Made by a program: the position numbers and the translations under genes. Under the pieces are notes generated by a model, which was given only the letters and a program-made list of their open reading frames with translations, had not been told where the DNA came from and did not search any database. From contig NZ_KB898358.1 in NCBI RefSeq assembly GCF_000377565.1, positions 186,001 through 250,000 on the forward strand: a DNA stretch of 64,000 nt. Direction: 5' to 3'. The stretch is from Rhizobium sp. 2MFCol3.1. GTDB taxonomy: Bacteria; Pseudomonadota; Alphaproteobacteria; Rhizobiales; Rhizobiaceae. Shown here piece after piece: positions 18,547 to 29,583 of this stretch (positions within the stretch are counted from its first letter, which is position 1; each line of letters starts with the position of its first letter).

Positions 18547-20982
18547 ATGAAATTCACGCTTTCCTGGCTCAAGGATCATCTTGAGACCGACGCCACACTG
18601 GATGAAATCTGCAAGCGGCTGACCGAGATCGGCCTTGAGGTCGAGGATGTCGACGACAAGGCGGCCTATAAGCCCTTCGTCATCGCCCGCGTGCTTTCGG
18701 CTGAAAAGCATCCGGAGGCCGATCGCCTGAAGGTGCTGTCGGTCGATGCCGGTCCCGATATCAATGGCGGCAAGCCGTTGCAGATCGTCTGCGGTGCGCC
18801 GAATGCGCGTGCCGGTCTGGTCGGCGCGCTGGCGCGGCCGGGCGATTATGTGCCGGGTATCGATGTCACGCTCGGCGTCGGCAAGATCCGCGGCGTTGAA
18901 AGCCACGGCATGATGTGCTCCGAAAAGGAGCTCAACATGTCCGACAGCCACGACGGCATCATCGACCTGCCCGAGGATGCGCCGGTCGGTACCTCGTTTG
19001 CCGCCTACGCCCATCTCGACGACCCCATGATCGAGATCAACCTGACGCCGAACCGTCCGGATTGCACCTCGATCTACGGCATCGCCCGCGATCTGGCCGC
19101 TTCCGGCCTCGGCACGTTGAAGACGCGCGCCGCACCGTCATTTGCCGTCGAAGGCGAAACGCCGGTCAAGCTGACGCTCGATCTCGACGACGACAAGCTC
19201 TGCCCGGGCTTTGGCCTGCGCCTGGTGCGCGGCGTCACGAACGGCCCGAGCCCCAAGTGGGTGCAGCAGCGCCTGACGGCGATCGGTCTGCGGCCGATCA
19301 ACGCGCTCGTCGACATCACCAACTACATGACCTTCGACCAGGGTCGCCCGATGCACGTCTTCGACGCCGCCAAGGTGAAGGGCAACCTCACCGTTCGCCG
19401 CGCCAAGGACGGCGAGACGGTGCTGGCGCTCGACCAGCGCGAATACAAGCTCGGCCCGAACAACGTCGTCATCGCTGACGAAAACGGCATCGAGTCGATC
19501 GGCGGCATCATGGGTGGCGAGCATTCCGGCTGCGATGAAAACACCACCGATGTGCTGATCGAATCGGCGCTGTGGGATCCGATGAACATCGCCAAATCGG
19601 GCCGCGGCCTCGGCATCATCACCGATGCCCGTTACCGCTTCGAGCGCGGCGTCGACCCCGAATACATGGTCCCCGGCCTCGAACGCACCACCGAACTGGT
19701 GCTCGAATTCTGCGGCGGCACGGCGGCCAAGGCTGAGATCGTGGGCTACAAGGGCTACGAGCCCAAGGTCGTCGACTTCCCCTTCTCGGAAGTGAAGCGC
19801 CTGACGGGCCTCGAAGTCTCCACGGAAGAGAGTGTCGAGATCCTGACGCGCCTCGGCTTCAAGGTTAGCGGCTCGGGCGAGCGCGTTTCCGTCGCTGTTC
19901 CCTCCTGGCGTCCGGATGTCGACGGCAAGGCCGATCTCGTCGAAGAGGTCATGCGTATCCATGGCGTCGACAACATCAAGCCGGCGCCGCTCGAAAGCCA
20001 CACGGAAGTCAACGGCCGCATCCTGACGACGCTGCAGATCCGCACCCGCACCGCCAAGCGTGCGCTTGCCTCGCGCGGCATGCTGGAGGCCGTCACCTGG
20101 TCCTTCATTTCCGAGGAACAGGCGAAGCTCTTCGGCGGTGGTTCGCCGGCTCTGAAGCTTGCCAACCCGATCGCTGCCGAAATGTCCGACATGCGCCCCT
20201 CGCTGTTGCCTGGTCTGCTCACGGCTGCCCAGCGCAATGCCGACAAGGGCTATGGCGATGTCGCGATCTTCGAAGTTTCCGGCACCTATGAGAACGACAG
20301 GCCGGAAGGCCAGCGCCGTGTTGCCGGCGGCATCCGTCGCGGCAGCGCCTCGATGGCGGGCTCCGGCCGCATGTGGTCGAACGCGTCCAAGGGCGGCGGC
20401 AAGCCGGTCGACGTCTTCGACGCCAAGGCCGATGCGCTGGCCGTAATCGAGGCCTGCGGCCTGCCGATGACCAACATCCAGGTCGAGCAAGGCGGTCCCG
20501 AATGGTACCACCCCGGCCGCTCCGGCACCATCAAGATGGGCCCGAAGGTCGTGCTCGGCTATTTCGGCGAGTTCCACCCCTCGACGCTGGAAGCGCTCGA
20601 CGTCTCCGGCGCGCTCGCGGGCTTCGAGGTCTATCTCGACGCCATGCCCGAGCCGAAGAAGAAGGCGACCCGCACTAAGCCGGCGCTGGAACTCTCGCAG
20701 TTCCAGGCCGTCAAGCGCGACTTCGCCTTCGTCGTCGACAAGGCGGTCGAAGCCGGCGCCATCATCAAGGCCGCGACCGGTGCCGACCGCAAGCTGGTCG
20801 CCGGTGTCAACGTCTTCGATATCTTCGAGGGCGCTTCGGTTGGCGAGGGCAAGAAGTCGGTCGCCATCGAGGTGCAGATCCAGCCGGTCGAGCGCACGCT
20901 GACCGACGAGGATTTCGAGGCTCTGACGCAGAAGATCGTCGCCAGCGTCACCAAGGTCACCGGCGGCGTCCTGCGCGGCTGA
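18547..20982 (+). CDS. pheT: Phenylalanyl-tRNA synthetase beta subunit
   Basis: 811 residues with the usual order: N-terminal tRNA-binding (EMAP-like) domain around residues 40-150, B3/B4 editing domain that removes mis-attached Tyr, B5 region, a catalytic-like core and the C-terminal ferredoxin-fold anticodon-binding domain (about 720-811, beginning near [15 protein letters not shown]). Co-transcribed with pheS. Confidence 0.98.
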   Translation: MKFTLSWLKDHLETDATLDEICKRLTEIGLEVEDVDDKAAYKPFVIARVLSAEKHPEADRLKVLSVDAGPDINGGKPLQIVCGAPNARAGLVGALARPGDYVPGIDVTLGVGKIRGVESHGMMCSEKELNMSDSHDGIIDLPEDAPVGTSFAAYAHLDDPMIEINLTPNRPDCTSIYGIARDLAASGLGTLKTRAAPSFAVEGETPVKLTLDLDDDKLCPGFGLRLVRGVTNGPSPKWVQQRLTAIGLRPINALVDITNYMTFDQGRPMHVFDAAKVKGNLTVRRAKDGETVLALDQREYKLGPNNVVIADENGIESIGGIMGGEHSGCDENTTDVLIESALWDPMNIAKSGRGLGIITDARYRFERGVDPEYMVPGLERTTELVLEFCGGTAAKAEIVGYKGYEPKVVDFPFSEVKRLTGLEVSTEESVEILTRLGFKVSGSGERVSVAVPSWRPDVDGKADLVEEVMRIHGVDNIKPAPLESHTEVNGRILTTLQIRTRTAKRALASRGMLEAVTWSFISEEQAKLFGGGSPALKLANPIAAEMSDMRPSLLPGLLTAAQRNADKGYGDVAIFEVSGTYENDRPEGQRRVAGGIRRGSASMAGSGRMWSNASKGGGKPVDVFDAKADALAVIEACGLPMTNIQVEQGGPEWYHPGRSGTIKMGPKVVLGYFGEFHPSTLEALDVSGALAGFEVYLDAMPEPKKKATRTKPALELSQFQAVKRDFAFVVDKAVEAGAIIKAATGADRKLVAGVNVFDIFEGASVGEGKKSVAIEVQIQPVERTLTDEDFEALTQKIVASVTKVTGGVLRG

Positions 20983-21021
20983 TGAAATCGGTGGGTCGAT
21001 CTGCCTCAGCAGTCGCCCCTA

Positions 21022-21195
21022 ACTCTCCCTCATCCTCGCCCTCGTGGCGGGGATCCAGCCGACGCGCGTCGGCGCGGCGGAGAGACTCTTTTTCTGACAT
21101 GCAAAAAACGGTCATTCACGGCGCAGACGCGCCGTGGCTGGATTCCTGTCACATCGCACGGGCGAAGCCTGGGCAAAGGAATGAGGGAGGAGAGT
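21022..21195. repeat. Imperfect palindromic intergenic repeat
   Basis: The ends are inverted copies: ACTCTCCCTCAT (21022-21033) matches ATGAGGGAGGAGAGT (21181-21195) with a three-base insertion, and GGATCCAGCC (21051-21060) matches GGCTGGATTCC further in. The whole can fold into a long broken hairpin. It looks like a member of the short mosaic intergenic repeats of rhizobia (RIME-like). The weak open frame through it (20982-21233) is not a gene. Confidence 0.55.
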
Positions 21196-21248
21196 GGGCT
21201 ATCGCGGAACGCGATATCAAAGCTACTGGGTAGGCTCGTACCACCCCA

Positions 21249-21608
21249 TCAATCGTGCAAATAATACACCTTGTTCACGATCGTCCACCGCCCCTCGATC
21301 TTCAGCATCGAGAGATAGTCGGTGAAACGCATGCCGGCAAAGTCGTCGCTGACCTTGACGCTCGCGGCATCGCCGATGACGTCGAGGGTCTGGATGTCCA
21401 TGTGCGGCTGTGTGCCTGGCGGGGCCGAGCCCTCGGCCACGATGGCGGCGATGAATTCGTCGCGGGTCGACCATTCGACCGCGCTCTCGTAATGCCCGAT
21501 GACAGCGCATTTCGGATGAAACGCCTTGCGCAGCGCTGCTTCGTTGGCGAAGGTCATGCCTTCGACATAGAGATGCACAACTGCCTCTATCGCCTGCCGG
21601 TCCGTCAT
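21249..21608 (-). CDS. Nuclear transport factor 2-like (SnoaL-type) protein
   Basis: 119 residues from ATG 21608 (MTDRQAIEAVVHLYVEGM), chosen because gagg lies 8 bases upstream; the frame is open to 21665 with unlike sequence. The cone-shaped NTF2 fold is suggested by the N-terminal helix pair, the FHPKCAVIGHYE strand and the end motif MLKIEGRWTIVNKVYYLH. This matches the putative lumazine-binding/NTF2 group of about 120 residues. Ligand and reaction unknown. Confidence 0.8.
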   Translation of the reverse strand: MTDRQAIEAVVHLYVEGMTFANEAALRKAFHPKCAVIGHYESAVEWSTRDEFIAAIVAEGSAPPGTQPHMDIQTLDVIGDAASVKVSDDFAGMRFTDYLSMLKIEGRWTIVNKVYYLHD

Positions 21609-21686
21609 GGTCCGTACCTCGATCGTGTCGATGGTGAAGTATAGCGCGGAGCGCGCAACGCGCAAAGTGGCTGGATGGCGCTGACC

Positions 21687-21974
21687 TTAATGCGTGGATG
21701 GGTAGAGCGTGGCCAGGGCGGTGCCGATCAGTTCCTCGGCATAGGCCTGCGCGGTCGATGAGGCGTTGTCGGACAGACCCATCTCGTCGCATTTGTTGCC
21801 GACGGCCTCGCGGATGAGGTGCAGGATACCCCGCCCCATCTTTCCGCCATCCTCGCCGGATGTGTCCAGAACCAGTGCCAGCGAGGTCATCGCCACCACT
21901 TCAAGCACGAGCATACGTCCTCTTATGTCGGACAGGCCTGGATCGGCCGGCCCTTTGTCCTTGGCATCTGGCAT
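21687..21974 (-). CDS. Hypothetical protein (95 aa)
   Basis: A soluble, mostly helical protein of 95 residues with a good site (gaagg) before ATG 21974. A hydrophobic helix (MLVLEVVAMTSLALVLD) and AQAYAEELIGTALATLYPS give it an alpha-helical look. I do not recognise a family. It is transcribed in the same direction as the NTF2-like gene, 78 bases upstream. Confidence 0.6.
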   Translation of the reverse strand: MPDAKDKGPADPGLSDIRGRMLVLEVVAMTSLALVLDTSGEDGGKMGRGILHLIREAVGNKCDEMGLSDNASSTAQAYAEELIGTALATLYPSTH

Positions 21975-22071
21975 GGGGTTCCCTTCCTCTCAACGGAAAG
22001 TTTACCTAGTGCTAATATGCGCGAGGAGAAGACCCAAAGTTGAACAAAACCAAATCTCTTTCCTGATCTGT

Positions 22072-22112
22072 GGTTGGGCCGCCCCGCTGACATCGCCTGG
22101 CGCGGCCCAACC
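22072..22112 (-). terminator. Hairpin, probable terminator of the first aldo/keto reductase
   Basis: GGTTGGGCCGC and GCGGCCCAACC are perfect 11-base arms around 19 bases, 18 bases past the reductase stop. No T run follows directly on the minus strand, so it may be factor-assisted or stabilise the message end. Confidence 0.5.
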
Positions 22113-22129
22113 TGTCAGAGGTTGTTCCC

Positions 22130-23125
<996 letters not shown>

Positions 23126-23247
23126 GTCTGGCTCCCTTCGAGCAAATAGTGAGGCCGCGATTTGAGCGGCACGAGGCAAACCTAGCGCGCCGGAAGCTTT
23201 CAAAAAATACGTGCAATGCGGCACAGGCTGTTCTAACAAATAGATCA

Positions 23248-24138
23248 ATGAACAGGACCCAGCTCGCCCAACTCGCCGTTCTCGCCACTGTCGCCGAGCG
23301 CCGCAGCTTCCGCGCCGCCGCCAAGGAGCTGGAGATCGCGCCCTCGGCCGTCAGCCATGCCGTCTCCAGCCTCGAGGAGAGCCTGGGCATCCGCCTTCTG
23401 GCGCGCACGACGCGCAGCGTCGCGCCGACGGAGGAGGGGCGACTGCTCTTGCAGCGGCTGAAGCCGGCGCTGGACGAGATCGGCATCGCGCTCGAAGCCG
23501 TCAGCGAGGCGGGCGGACGCCCGGCCGGCACGCTGCGGGTGACCGCGCCGCGCTTTGCCTCCGATATCCTGCTCGCGCCCCGTCTCGGCGAGTTCCTCAA
23601 CCGCTATCCCGATATCACGCTCGAAATCGCCAACGAGGATGGTTTCATCGACATTGTCCGCGAGGGCTTCGACGCCGGTATCCGGCTGGAGGAAAGTCTC
23701 GAGGCCGACATGATCGCGGTCCGCGCCTCACCGAACCTCACGACCGTGATCGCCGCTTCGCCGGATTATTTCAAACGCCACCCAAAGCCGCTGCATCCCT
23801 CCGACCTCGTCAACCACCGCTGCATCAAGAGGCGTTTCACCAATGGCACGATCTACCGCTGGGAGTTCGAGAAGGACGGCCGCGAACTGGTGGTTCCCGT
23901 CGATGGCCCGCTGATCGTCAGCGAGGACAGGCTGGCGCTGATCGCGGCGCTGAACGGCGTCGGCCTCGCCTATCTCTTCGATCTGCGCGTCGAAGACGAG
24001 CTTGCCAGCGGCAAGCTGGTGCGGGTGCTGGAGGATTGGTGCGCACCTTATCCCGGCCCGTTCATCTACTATCCAAGCCGCCGCCAGATGCGCCCGGCCT
24101 TGCGCGCCTTCATCGACTTCTTCCGTTACACCGCCTGA
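23248..24138 (+). CDS. LysR-family transcriptional regulator
   Basis: 296 residues from ATG 23248 ([19 protein letters not shown]). The N-terminal winged helix-turn-helix (about 1-60: [20 protein letters not shown]) and a C-terminal effector-binding domain with [20 protein letters not shown] are typical of the type that controls short-chain or aldo/keto reductases. Gene order, facing away from the reductase, is the standard LysR arrangement. Confidence 0.93.
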   Translation: MNRTQLAQLAVLATVAERRSFRAAAKELEIAPSAVSHAVSSLEESLGIRLLARTTRSVAPTEEGRLLLQRLKPALDEIGIALEAVSEAGGRPAGTLRVTAPRFASDILLAPRLGEFLNRYPDITLEIANEDGFIDIVREGFDAGIRLEESLEADMIAVRASPNLTTVIAASPDYFKRHPKPLHPSDLVNHRCIKRRFTNGTIYRWEFEKDGRELVVPVDGPLIVSEDRLALIAALNGVGLAYLFDLRVEDELASGKLVRVLEDWCAPYPGPFIYYPSRRQMRPALRAFIDFFRYTA

Positions 24139-24169
24139 GGCGGGAGCGGCCGATCATGGCGCTCCCGCC
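24139..24169. terminator. Hairpin between convergent LysR and DUF892 genes
   Basis: GGCGGGAGC and GCTCCCGCC pair perfectly over nine bases around a 13-base loop, directly after the LysR stop. T runs are absent. Confidence 0.55.
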
Positions 24170-24180
24170 CGCGCCGCCGG

Positions 24181-24675
24181 TCAGGCCGCGGCCTTCTGGT
24201 TGGCTGCCGAGGTGGCGAGCTTAGACAAGGTCTTGTCGGTGGCGGCTTCTTCCTGCAGCGTCTGATCGAGCAGTGTCACCACGTCCTTCTTGCCGAGCGT
24301 CTGCGCCCAGGTCTTCAGCGTGCCGTAGCGGGCCATCTCGTAGTGCTCGACGGCCTGCGCCGAGGAGATCAGCCCGGCATCGATAGCCGGCGAACCCTTG
24401 AATTCCTCGATGATCTCTTCGCCTTCCGCGATGATCCCCTGGATCGCCTCGCAGGTCTTGCCCTGCGCCCGCTTGCCGATCAGCTCGAACACCTGATGCA
24501 GCCGGTCGACATGGCCTTCCGTCTGTTCCTTGTGCGTCATGAATCCGGCTTTCAGCTCTTCCGATTGCGCCGCGCGCGCCATTTTCGGCAGCGCCTTGAG
24601 GATCTGCTTTTCCGCGTAGTAGATGTCCTTCAGCGTATCGTAGAACAGATCGTCGAGGTTCTTTTCCTTTGCCAT
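24181..24675 (-). CDS. Ferritin-like DUF892 (YciE/YciF) protein
   Basis: 164 residues, helical, starting MAKEKNLDDLFYDTLKDIY. The YAEKQILKALPKMA and VEHYEMARYGTLKTWAQ stretches carry the Glu/His ligands of the DUF892 di-metal ferritin-like fold. Members are general-stress or stationary-phase proteins in many proteobacteria; the actual activity is unproved. Ends in a Lys/Ala-rich tail. Confidence 0.9.
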   Translation of the reverse strand: MAKEKNLDDLFYDTLKDIYYAEKQILKALPKMARAAQSEELKAGFMTHKEQTEGHVDRLHQVFELIGKRAQGKTCEAIQGIIAEGEEIIEEFKGSPAIDAGLISSAQAVEHYEMARYGTLKTWAQTLGKKDVVTLLDQTLQEEAATDKTLSKLATSAANQKAAA

Positions 24676-24825
24676 GTCCCTTGTCCTTTGTCCCTGGCTC
24701 GTGGAAGCCGCGTCATGCGGCTTCGCAGAGAGAAGCTGGACGAAGGCTAATGGTTCCGATCATTTCGGGTGGCGATTTGCAGCGGATGCTGCAAACTTGT
24801 CGTCAGAAGGGCAGGGAGGCCGCTT

Positions 24826-25443
24826 ATGAAAAAGCCGGGATCGATGAAAGCATTGGAGGATCTGGGGCGGGCACGGCTGTCGAAGAACTTCTTCCTGCGC
24901 GATTTCCTGCACTCGGAGATCGCCGATTTCTACCGCATCCCGAATATCCCCGACGATCCGGATCTCGCAATCGAGACGGGAAAGAGGCTCTGCGAAGAGC
25001 TGCTGGAACCCTTGCAGGAGACCTTCGGCCGCCTGCACATCCGTTCCGGCTACCGCTCGCCCGAGGTCAATCGCTTCGGCAACCAGAACAAGCTCAACTG
25101 CTCCACCAACGCGTCCACGGCCGCCCACCATATCTGGGACATGCGCGACGCCGATGGCTACATGGGTGCTGCAGCCTGCGTCGTCGTTCCCTGGGTGGTC
25201 GACCGCTATCACGCGCTCGAAGACTGGCAGCGGCTCGCCTGGTGGATCCACGACCATCTGCCCTACGCCTCGCTCTGCTTCTTCCCGAAGCTATGGGCCT
25301 TCAACATCCAGTGGCATGAGCGCCCGCGGCGGGTGATCCAGAGCTACGTCAGCCCGCGCGGCATCTTGACCAAGCCCGGGATGGAGAATTGGGAGGGCGA
25401 GCATTCGGATTGGTATGAGGGTTTTCCGCCGCTCAAAAATTGA
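24826..25443 (+). CDS. Peptidase M15-like (D-Ala-D-Ala carboxypeptidase fold) protein
   Basis: 205 residues from ATG 24826 with agggagg upstream. RSGYRSPEVNRFG, then HHIWDMRDADGY, and SLCFFPKLWAFNIQWHE resemble the HxH(x)D...W.H ligand pattern of M15 peptidases, which cut D-Ala bonds in peptidoglycan. No signal peptide is seen, which is odd for a periplasmic enzyme. The 3' end overlaps the convergent GNAT gene by 11 bases. Confidence 0.6.
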   Translation: MKKPGSMKALEDLGRARLSKNFFLRDFLHSEIADFYRIPNIPDDPDLAIETGKRLCEELLEPLQETFGRLHIRSGYRSPEVNRFGNQNKLNCSTNASTAAHHIWDMRDADGYMGAAACVVVPWVVDRYHALEDWQRLAWWIHDHLPYASLCFFPKLWAFNIQWHERPRRVIQSYVSPRGILTKPGMENWEGEHSDWYEGFPPLKN

Positions 25444-25876
25444 TGCGGTAGCGGATATGGCCGTCGCTTTCGACGTAGCTGTCGTAAAGCGAGCGGGCGC
25501 GCTCATTGCTCTCGCTGGTATGCCAGTAGAGCCGCGACCAGCCTTCTTTTCTGCAGAGCGCCACGAGGTCGTCGAGCAACGTCCGGCCAATCCCCATTCC
25601 GCGCGCGGCGTCGTCGACATAGAGATCTTCCAGATAGCAGTCCTTGCCCATGATCCAAGTGCCCTCATGGGTGAGATAGAGCGCAAAGCCCATCAGTGTC
25701 CCATCCACCTCGGCCACGCGCATGGCGATCGATGACGCCGGATCGAAGACCCGGCGCCACGTATTGTTGGTGATCTCGGGCGCGACCGTCACCGCGTAGA
25801 ACGCCAGATAGCCATCCCAAAGCGCACGCCAGCGCGCTTCGTCGTCGGGTCTCGCGTCACGGATCGTCACGGTCAT
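25433..25876 (-). CDS. GNAT-family N-acetyltransferase
   Basis: 147 residues from ATG 25876 (MTVTIRDARPDDEARW), six codons' better spacing from the aggggag site than ATG 25882. The acetyl-CoA loop is in DAARGMGIGRTLLDDL and the C-terminal half has WHTSESNERARSLYDSY. Substrate (amine or protein N-terminus) unknown. Confidence 0.9.
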   Translation of the reverse strand: MTVTIRDARPDDEARWRALWDGYLAFYAVTVAPEITNNTWRRVFDPASSIAMRVAEVDGTLMGFALYLTHEGTWIMGKDCYLEDLYVDDAARGMGIGRTLLDDLVALCRKEGWSRLYWHTSESNERARSLYDSYVESDGHIRYRINF

Positions 25877-25888
25877 CGCCATCTCCCC

Positions 25889-26839
25889 TCAGGCACCAGC
25901 CTTGTCGAGCAGTGCCATCGCCTCGTCGCTGAGCGAAAGCGTCGCCGATTTCGTCAGGCTGTCGAGCTGCGACAGGCTGGTGGCGCTGGCGATCGGGGCG
26001 GTGACGCCCTTCTTGCGCAGGAGCCAGGCAAGCGCGATCTCGGCCGGCTTGGCGCCGGTTTCGGTGGCGACCGTGTCGAGCGCCGCAAGAATCTTCAGGC
26101 CCTTGTCGTCGAGATAGCCGGCAGCCTTGCCGCCCCGCGCCTTGCCTTCGGTGTCGGCCTTGCTGCGGTACTTGCCCGACAGGAAGCCGGCCGCGAGGCT
26201 GAAATAGGTGATGACGCCGATATCTTGCTTGACGCAGAGATCGGCCAGCGGTCCCTCGAAGGGGGCGCGGTCGTAGAGATTATACTCCGGCTGGATCACG
26301 TCATAGCGCGGCAGGCCGGCCTTCTCGGCGGCGTCGAAGGAGGCCTGCAGCTGCGTGGCGTCGAGGTTGGAGCAGCCGATGGCGCGAATCTTGCCCTGCT
26401 GCTTCAGCTTGGCGAAGGCGCCGAGCGTCTCTTCATAGGGCGTCTCGGCATCTGGCCAGTGCGAGAGGTAGAGGTCGATATAATCTGTCTGCAGCCGCTT
26501 CAGCGAGGCCTCGACGGCCTCAAGGATGTACTGCTCCTTCAGCCCCTTCTTGCCCGGACCCATTTCGGAGCCGACCTTGGTGATGATCACGGCCTTGTCG
26601 CGGGCGACCTTGTTTTGCTTCAGCCACTTGCCGATGATCTCCTCGCTGTCGCCGCCCTTGTTGCCCGGCACCCAGGCCGAATAGACGTCGGCGGTGTCGA
26701 TGGTGTTGAAGCCGGCGTCGAAGAAGGCGTCGAGGATGTTGAAAGAGGTTTTCTCGTCGGCCGTCCAGCCAAACACATTGCCGCCGAACACGATCGGCGC
26801 GACCGAAAGGCCGGTTTTTCCAAGGCGACGCAATTCCAT
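25889..26839 (-). CDS. Aldo/keto reductase (Tas/YghZ-like)
   Basis: 316 residues with NADPH-binding AKR barrel: Asp and Tyr in TIDTADVYSAW, Lys in IITKVGSEM and His in LSHWPD. Insertions around VPGNKGGDSEEIIGKW are typical of this AKR subgroup. Start has aggag seven bases upstream. It lies 12 bases after the GNAT gene start and is likely co-transcribed with it. Confidence 0.92.
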   Translation of the reverse strand: MELRRLGKTGLSVAPIVFGGNVFGWTADEKTSFNILDAFFDAGFNTIDTADVYSAWVPGNKGGDSEEIIGKWLKQNKVARDKAVIITKVGSEMGPGKKGLKEQYILEAVEASLKRLQTDYIDLYLSHWPDAETPYEETLGAFAKLKQQGKIRAIGCSNLDATQLQASFDAAEKAGLPRYDVIQPEYNLYDRAPFEGPLADLCVKQDIGVITYFSLAAGFLSGKYRSKADTEGKARGGKAAGYLDDKGLKILAALDTVATETGAKPAEIALAWLLRKKGVTAPIASATSLSQLDSLTKSATLSLSDEAMALLDKAGA

Positions 26840-27032
26840 GAGATACTCCTGAAATCTTCAATATGGTGAAATTCGGATCGCGGCAGGACGCCGCTGCGAT
26901 GTAACCTAGAGCGCGCCAAGGCGGATGAAAACCCGCGCCGCGGCCAGCGCCGCGAATTGTGATCGCGCCATTGCGCCGCGGGGCCGCCGTCTCTAATCTC
27001 CCCTCAAAATCAGTAGAGGAGAGGAAATGACC

Positions 27033-28019
27033 ATGCTGCGTTTCGGTATCATGTCGACCGCCAAGATCGGCCGCGAGCTCGTGGTTCCGGCCATCCAGGA
27101 TGCGGAAAACTGCGTCGTTACGGCGATCGCCAGCCGCGATTTGTCCAGGGCAAGGGAGATGGCCGACCGTTTCTCGGTGCCGCATGCCTTCGGCTCGTAC
27201 GAGGAAATGCTGGCCTCCGACCTGATCGACGCCGTCTACATCCCGCTGCCGACGGCCCAGCATGTCGAATGGACGATCAAGGCGGCCGATGCCGGCAAGC
27301 ATGTGCTCTGCGAAAAGCCGATCGCGCTGAAGGCAGACGAGATCGACAGCCTGATTGCCGCGCGCGACCGCAACAAGGTGCTGGTGACCGAGGCCTACAT
27401 GGTCACCTACGCGCCGGTGTGGCTGAAGGTGCGCCAGCTGATCAAGGACGGCGCCATCGGCACGCTGCTGCATGTGCAGGGCGCGTTCACCTACTTCAAC
27501 CGTGACCCCGGCAACATGCGCAACATCCCTGCACTCGGCGGCGGCGCGCTGCCCGATATCGGCGTCTATCCGACCATCACCACGCGCTTCGTCACCGGCG
27601 AGGAGCCGCGCCGCGTCCAGGCCGTCACCCGCCGCGATCCCGATTTCGGCACCGACATCTATTCCAGCGTCAAGGCGGATTTCGGCGGCTTCGAGCTCAG
27701 CTTCTACATCTCCACGCAAATGGCGAACCGCCAGGTCATGGTGTTCCACGGCTCCGAAGGCTTCATCGAGGTGAAGTCGCCCTTCAATGCCGACCGCTGG
27801 GGCGCCGAGGAGATCGAGCTCAGCAACCGTAGCCACAACGAATCCACCACCTTCCGCTTCCCCGACAGCCGCCAGTACAAGCGCGAGGCCGAAGCTTTCG
27901 CGCGCGCCGCCAAGGGTGAGGCGCAGGAGATCGTGTCGCTGGAGAGCTCCAAGCTCAGCCAGGCGTTCATCGACGCGATCTATCGCGCCAGCGAGAAGGA
28001 TGGCTGGGAGACAGTGTGA
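27033..28019 (+). CDS. Gfo/Idh/MocA-family oxidoreductase
   Basis: About 328 residues; the ATG at 27033 fits the aggagagg spacing better than the ATG at 27027. N-terminal Rossmann domain with [17 protein letters not shown] at the Lys of the family, and a C-terminal sugar-binding half with DIGVYP and [11 protein letters not shown](P)-dependent oxidation or reduction of a sugar or inositol-like substrate is expected. Its stop abuts the stop of the convergent GtrA gene. Confidence 0.92.
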   Translation: MLRFGIMSTAKIGRELVVPAIQDAENCVVTAIASRDLSRAREMADRFSVPHAFGSYEEMLASDLIDAVYIPLPTAQHVEWTIKAADAGKHVLCEKPIALKADEIDSLIAARDRNKVLVTEAYMVTYAPVWLKVRQLIKDGAIGTLLHVQGAFTYFNRDPGNMRNIPALGGGALPDIGVYPTITTRFVTGEEPRRVQAVTRRDPDFGTDIYSSVKADFGGFELSFYISTQMANRQVMVFHGSEGFIEVKSPFNADRWGAEEIELSNRSHNESTTFRFPDSRQYKREAEAFARAAKGEAQEIVSLESSKLSQAFIDAIYRASEKDGWETV

Positions 28020-28397
28020 TTATTTCTCGCGAAAGACGAAGCGCGAGTAGCCGAAGAAGCTGAAGACAGTTGCCGCGGCGGTGGCAAACACCATCGCCGC
28101 CAGCGGCTGCAGGTCGGGCATCGAAAGAAGCAGCGCCGAATAGAGCCCGTAATTGACCAATGCGGCGGTGATCCCGACCGAGCCGTAGCGGAACCCTTCG
28201 GCGGCGAGAGAATCTCCCGAGCGTTCGAAGGTGAAGGTTCGGTTGAAGACGAATGTCGTCACCATGGCGAGCGCGATCGCGATCACCCGAGCGATGAAGG
28301 GCCCGATCGGCGTCGTGTGCAGCAGAAGCATGAGCACGCCGGCATCGACGATAAAGCCCAGCCCGCCGGCAATGCCGAAACGCAGCAGTTTCTTCAC
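28020..28397 (-). CDS. GtrA-family membrane protein (polyprenyl-phosphate sugar flippase)
   Basis: 125 residues, four predicted helices, with the N-terminal LLRFGIAGGLGFIVDAGVL and the central NRTFTFER motif of the GtrA family. GtrA proteins are thought to flip lipid-linked sugar to the periplasmic face. Its start overlaps the end of the GT2 gene by four bases, so the two are coupled. Confidence 0.92.
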   Translation of the reverse strand: MKKLLRFGIAGGLGFIVDAGVLMLLLHTTPIGPFIARVIAIALAMVTTFVFNRTFTFERSGDSLAAEGFRYGSVGITAALVNYGLYSALLLSMPDLQPLAAMVFATAAATVFSFFGYSRFVFREK

Positions 28398-29407
28398 GCC
28401 GCACCTGCTTGAGAGGTCTGCCGGCGAATGTCGATCTCCTCGAGCTCGGAGGCAAAGCCGTTGCCGAGAAGATGCGATGCCTCGAGCCGCATATATTCGA
28501 TGCGCAGATGCTCGGCGCGCGAGCGGGCGACCGAATCCAGGATCACGCCGGCGGTAAACATCATGAACGAGATCATCATCAGCGCCATCGACATGACCCA
28601 GGTCGGCATGCGGCTGACGAGCCCCGTCTCGAAATATTCGGCCAGGACCGGCGTCATGAAGCCGAGGCTTAGCGCCATGAACAGGCCGGTGATGATGCCG
28701 AAGAAGGCGAAGGGGCGCGTTTCCTTCATCAGCATGGCGAACATCCAGAGGATCTTGGCGCCATCCTTGAAGGTCGAAAGCTTGGAATGCGAGCCCTCGG
28801 GCCGGCGGCCATAGTCGAGCTCCAGCTCGCTGACAGGCAGCTTCAGCCGCGATGCGTGGACGGACATCTCCGTCTCGATCTCGAAGCCGGCCGAGACCGC
28901 CGGGAAGCTTTTCACGAAGCGGCGCGAAAACACCCGGTAGCCGGAGAAGATATCGGTGAAATCCGGGCCGAAGATCGTGCGGTACAGGATGTTGAAGATG
29001 CGGTTGCCGAAGGCGTGGCCCTGGCGGCCGGCGTCGTCATGCACGCCGCGGCGTGTGCCGACGACCATGTCGGCGCGCTCCGACAGCAGCGTGCGGATGA
29101 GTTCCTCGGCGTCCTCAGGCGCATAGGTGCCATCGCCATCGGCCATGATGTAGATGTCGGCATCGATATCGGCAAACATGCGGCGCACCACATGGCCCTT
29201 GCCCTGGCGCCGCTCGCGCACGACATGGGCGCCCGCCAGCATGGCGTGGAGCGCCGTGCCATCGGTGGAGTTGTTGTCGTAGACATGGATTGCCGCATCC
29301 GGCAGCGTCGCCTTGAAGCCGCGCACGACCGCGCCGATCGTCGCTGCCTCGTTGTAGCAGGGAAGCAAAACGGCAACGCTCAGATTGTCGATACGCGATC
29401 CGGTCAT
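28394..29407 (-). CDS. Dolichol-phosphate-mannose-synthase-like GT2 glycosyltransferase (GtrB type)
   Basis: About 337 residues from ATG 29407 (or GTG 29413). The GT-A domain has LLPCYNEAATIG, NNSTDGT and the DxD-like MADGDGTY; two membrane helices near residues 220-290 (FFGIITGLFMAL and VMSMALMMISFMMF) match GtrB topology. It probably loads a sugar from a nucleotide donor onto undecaprenyl phosphate at the inner face. Co-expressed with GtrA. Confidence 0.93.
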   Translation of the reverse strand: MTGSRIDNLSVAVLLPCYNEAATIGAVVRGFKATLPDAAIHVYDNNSTDGTALHAMLAGAHVVRERRQGKGHVVRRMFADIDADIYIMADGDGTYAPEDAEELIRTLLSERADMVVGTRRGVHDDAGRQGHAFGNRIFNILYRTIFGPDFTDIFSGYRVFSRRFVKSFPAVSAGFEIETEMSVHASRLKLPVSELELDYGRRPEGSHSKLSTFKDGAKILWMFAMLMKETRPFAFFGIITGLFMALSLGFMTPVLAEYFETGLVSRMPTWVMSMALMMISFMMFTAGVILDSVARSRAEHLRIEYMRLEASHLLGNGFASELEEIDIRRQTSQAGAA

Positions 29408-29583
29408 GATCACACCCGTTAGAAAGAATTTGCGGCAAGTCTAAAGCAGGGCCGTTAACAAGTGCCTATGACGAGGGCGAAGGTCACTGATGGGGCCGCG
29501 AAGATGTGTCCGCGCCGCTACTTTACGCTTTCTTGATACGCACATCGTAAAGTCGCGCCGCAATCAATGACGAGATCTGCTTC

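Noticed and set aside
20982..21233. An 83-codon frame directly after pheT
   Set aside because: It lies wholly in the palindromic intergenic repeat and has a low-complexity Ser/Arg composition.
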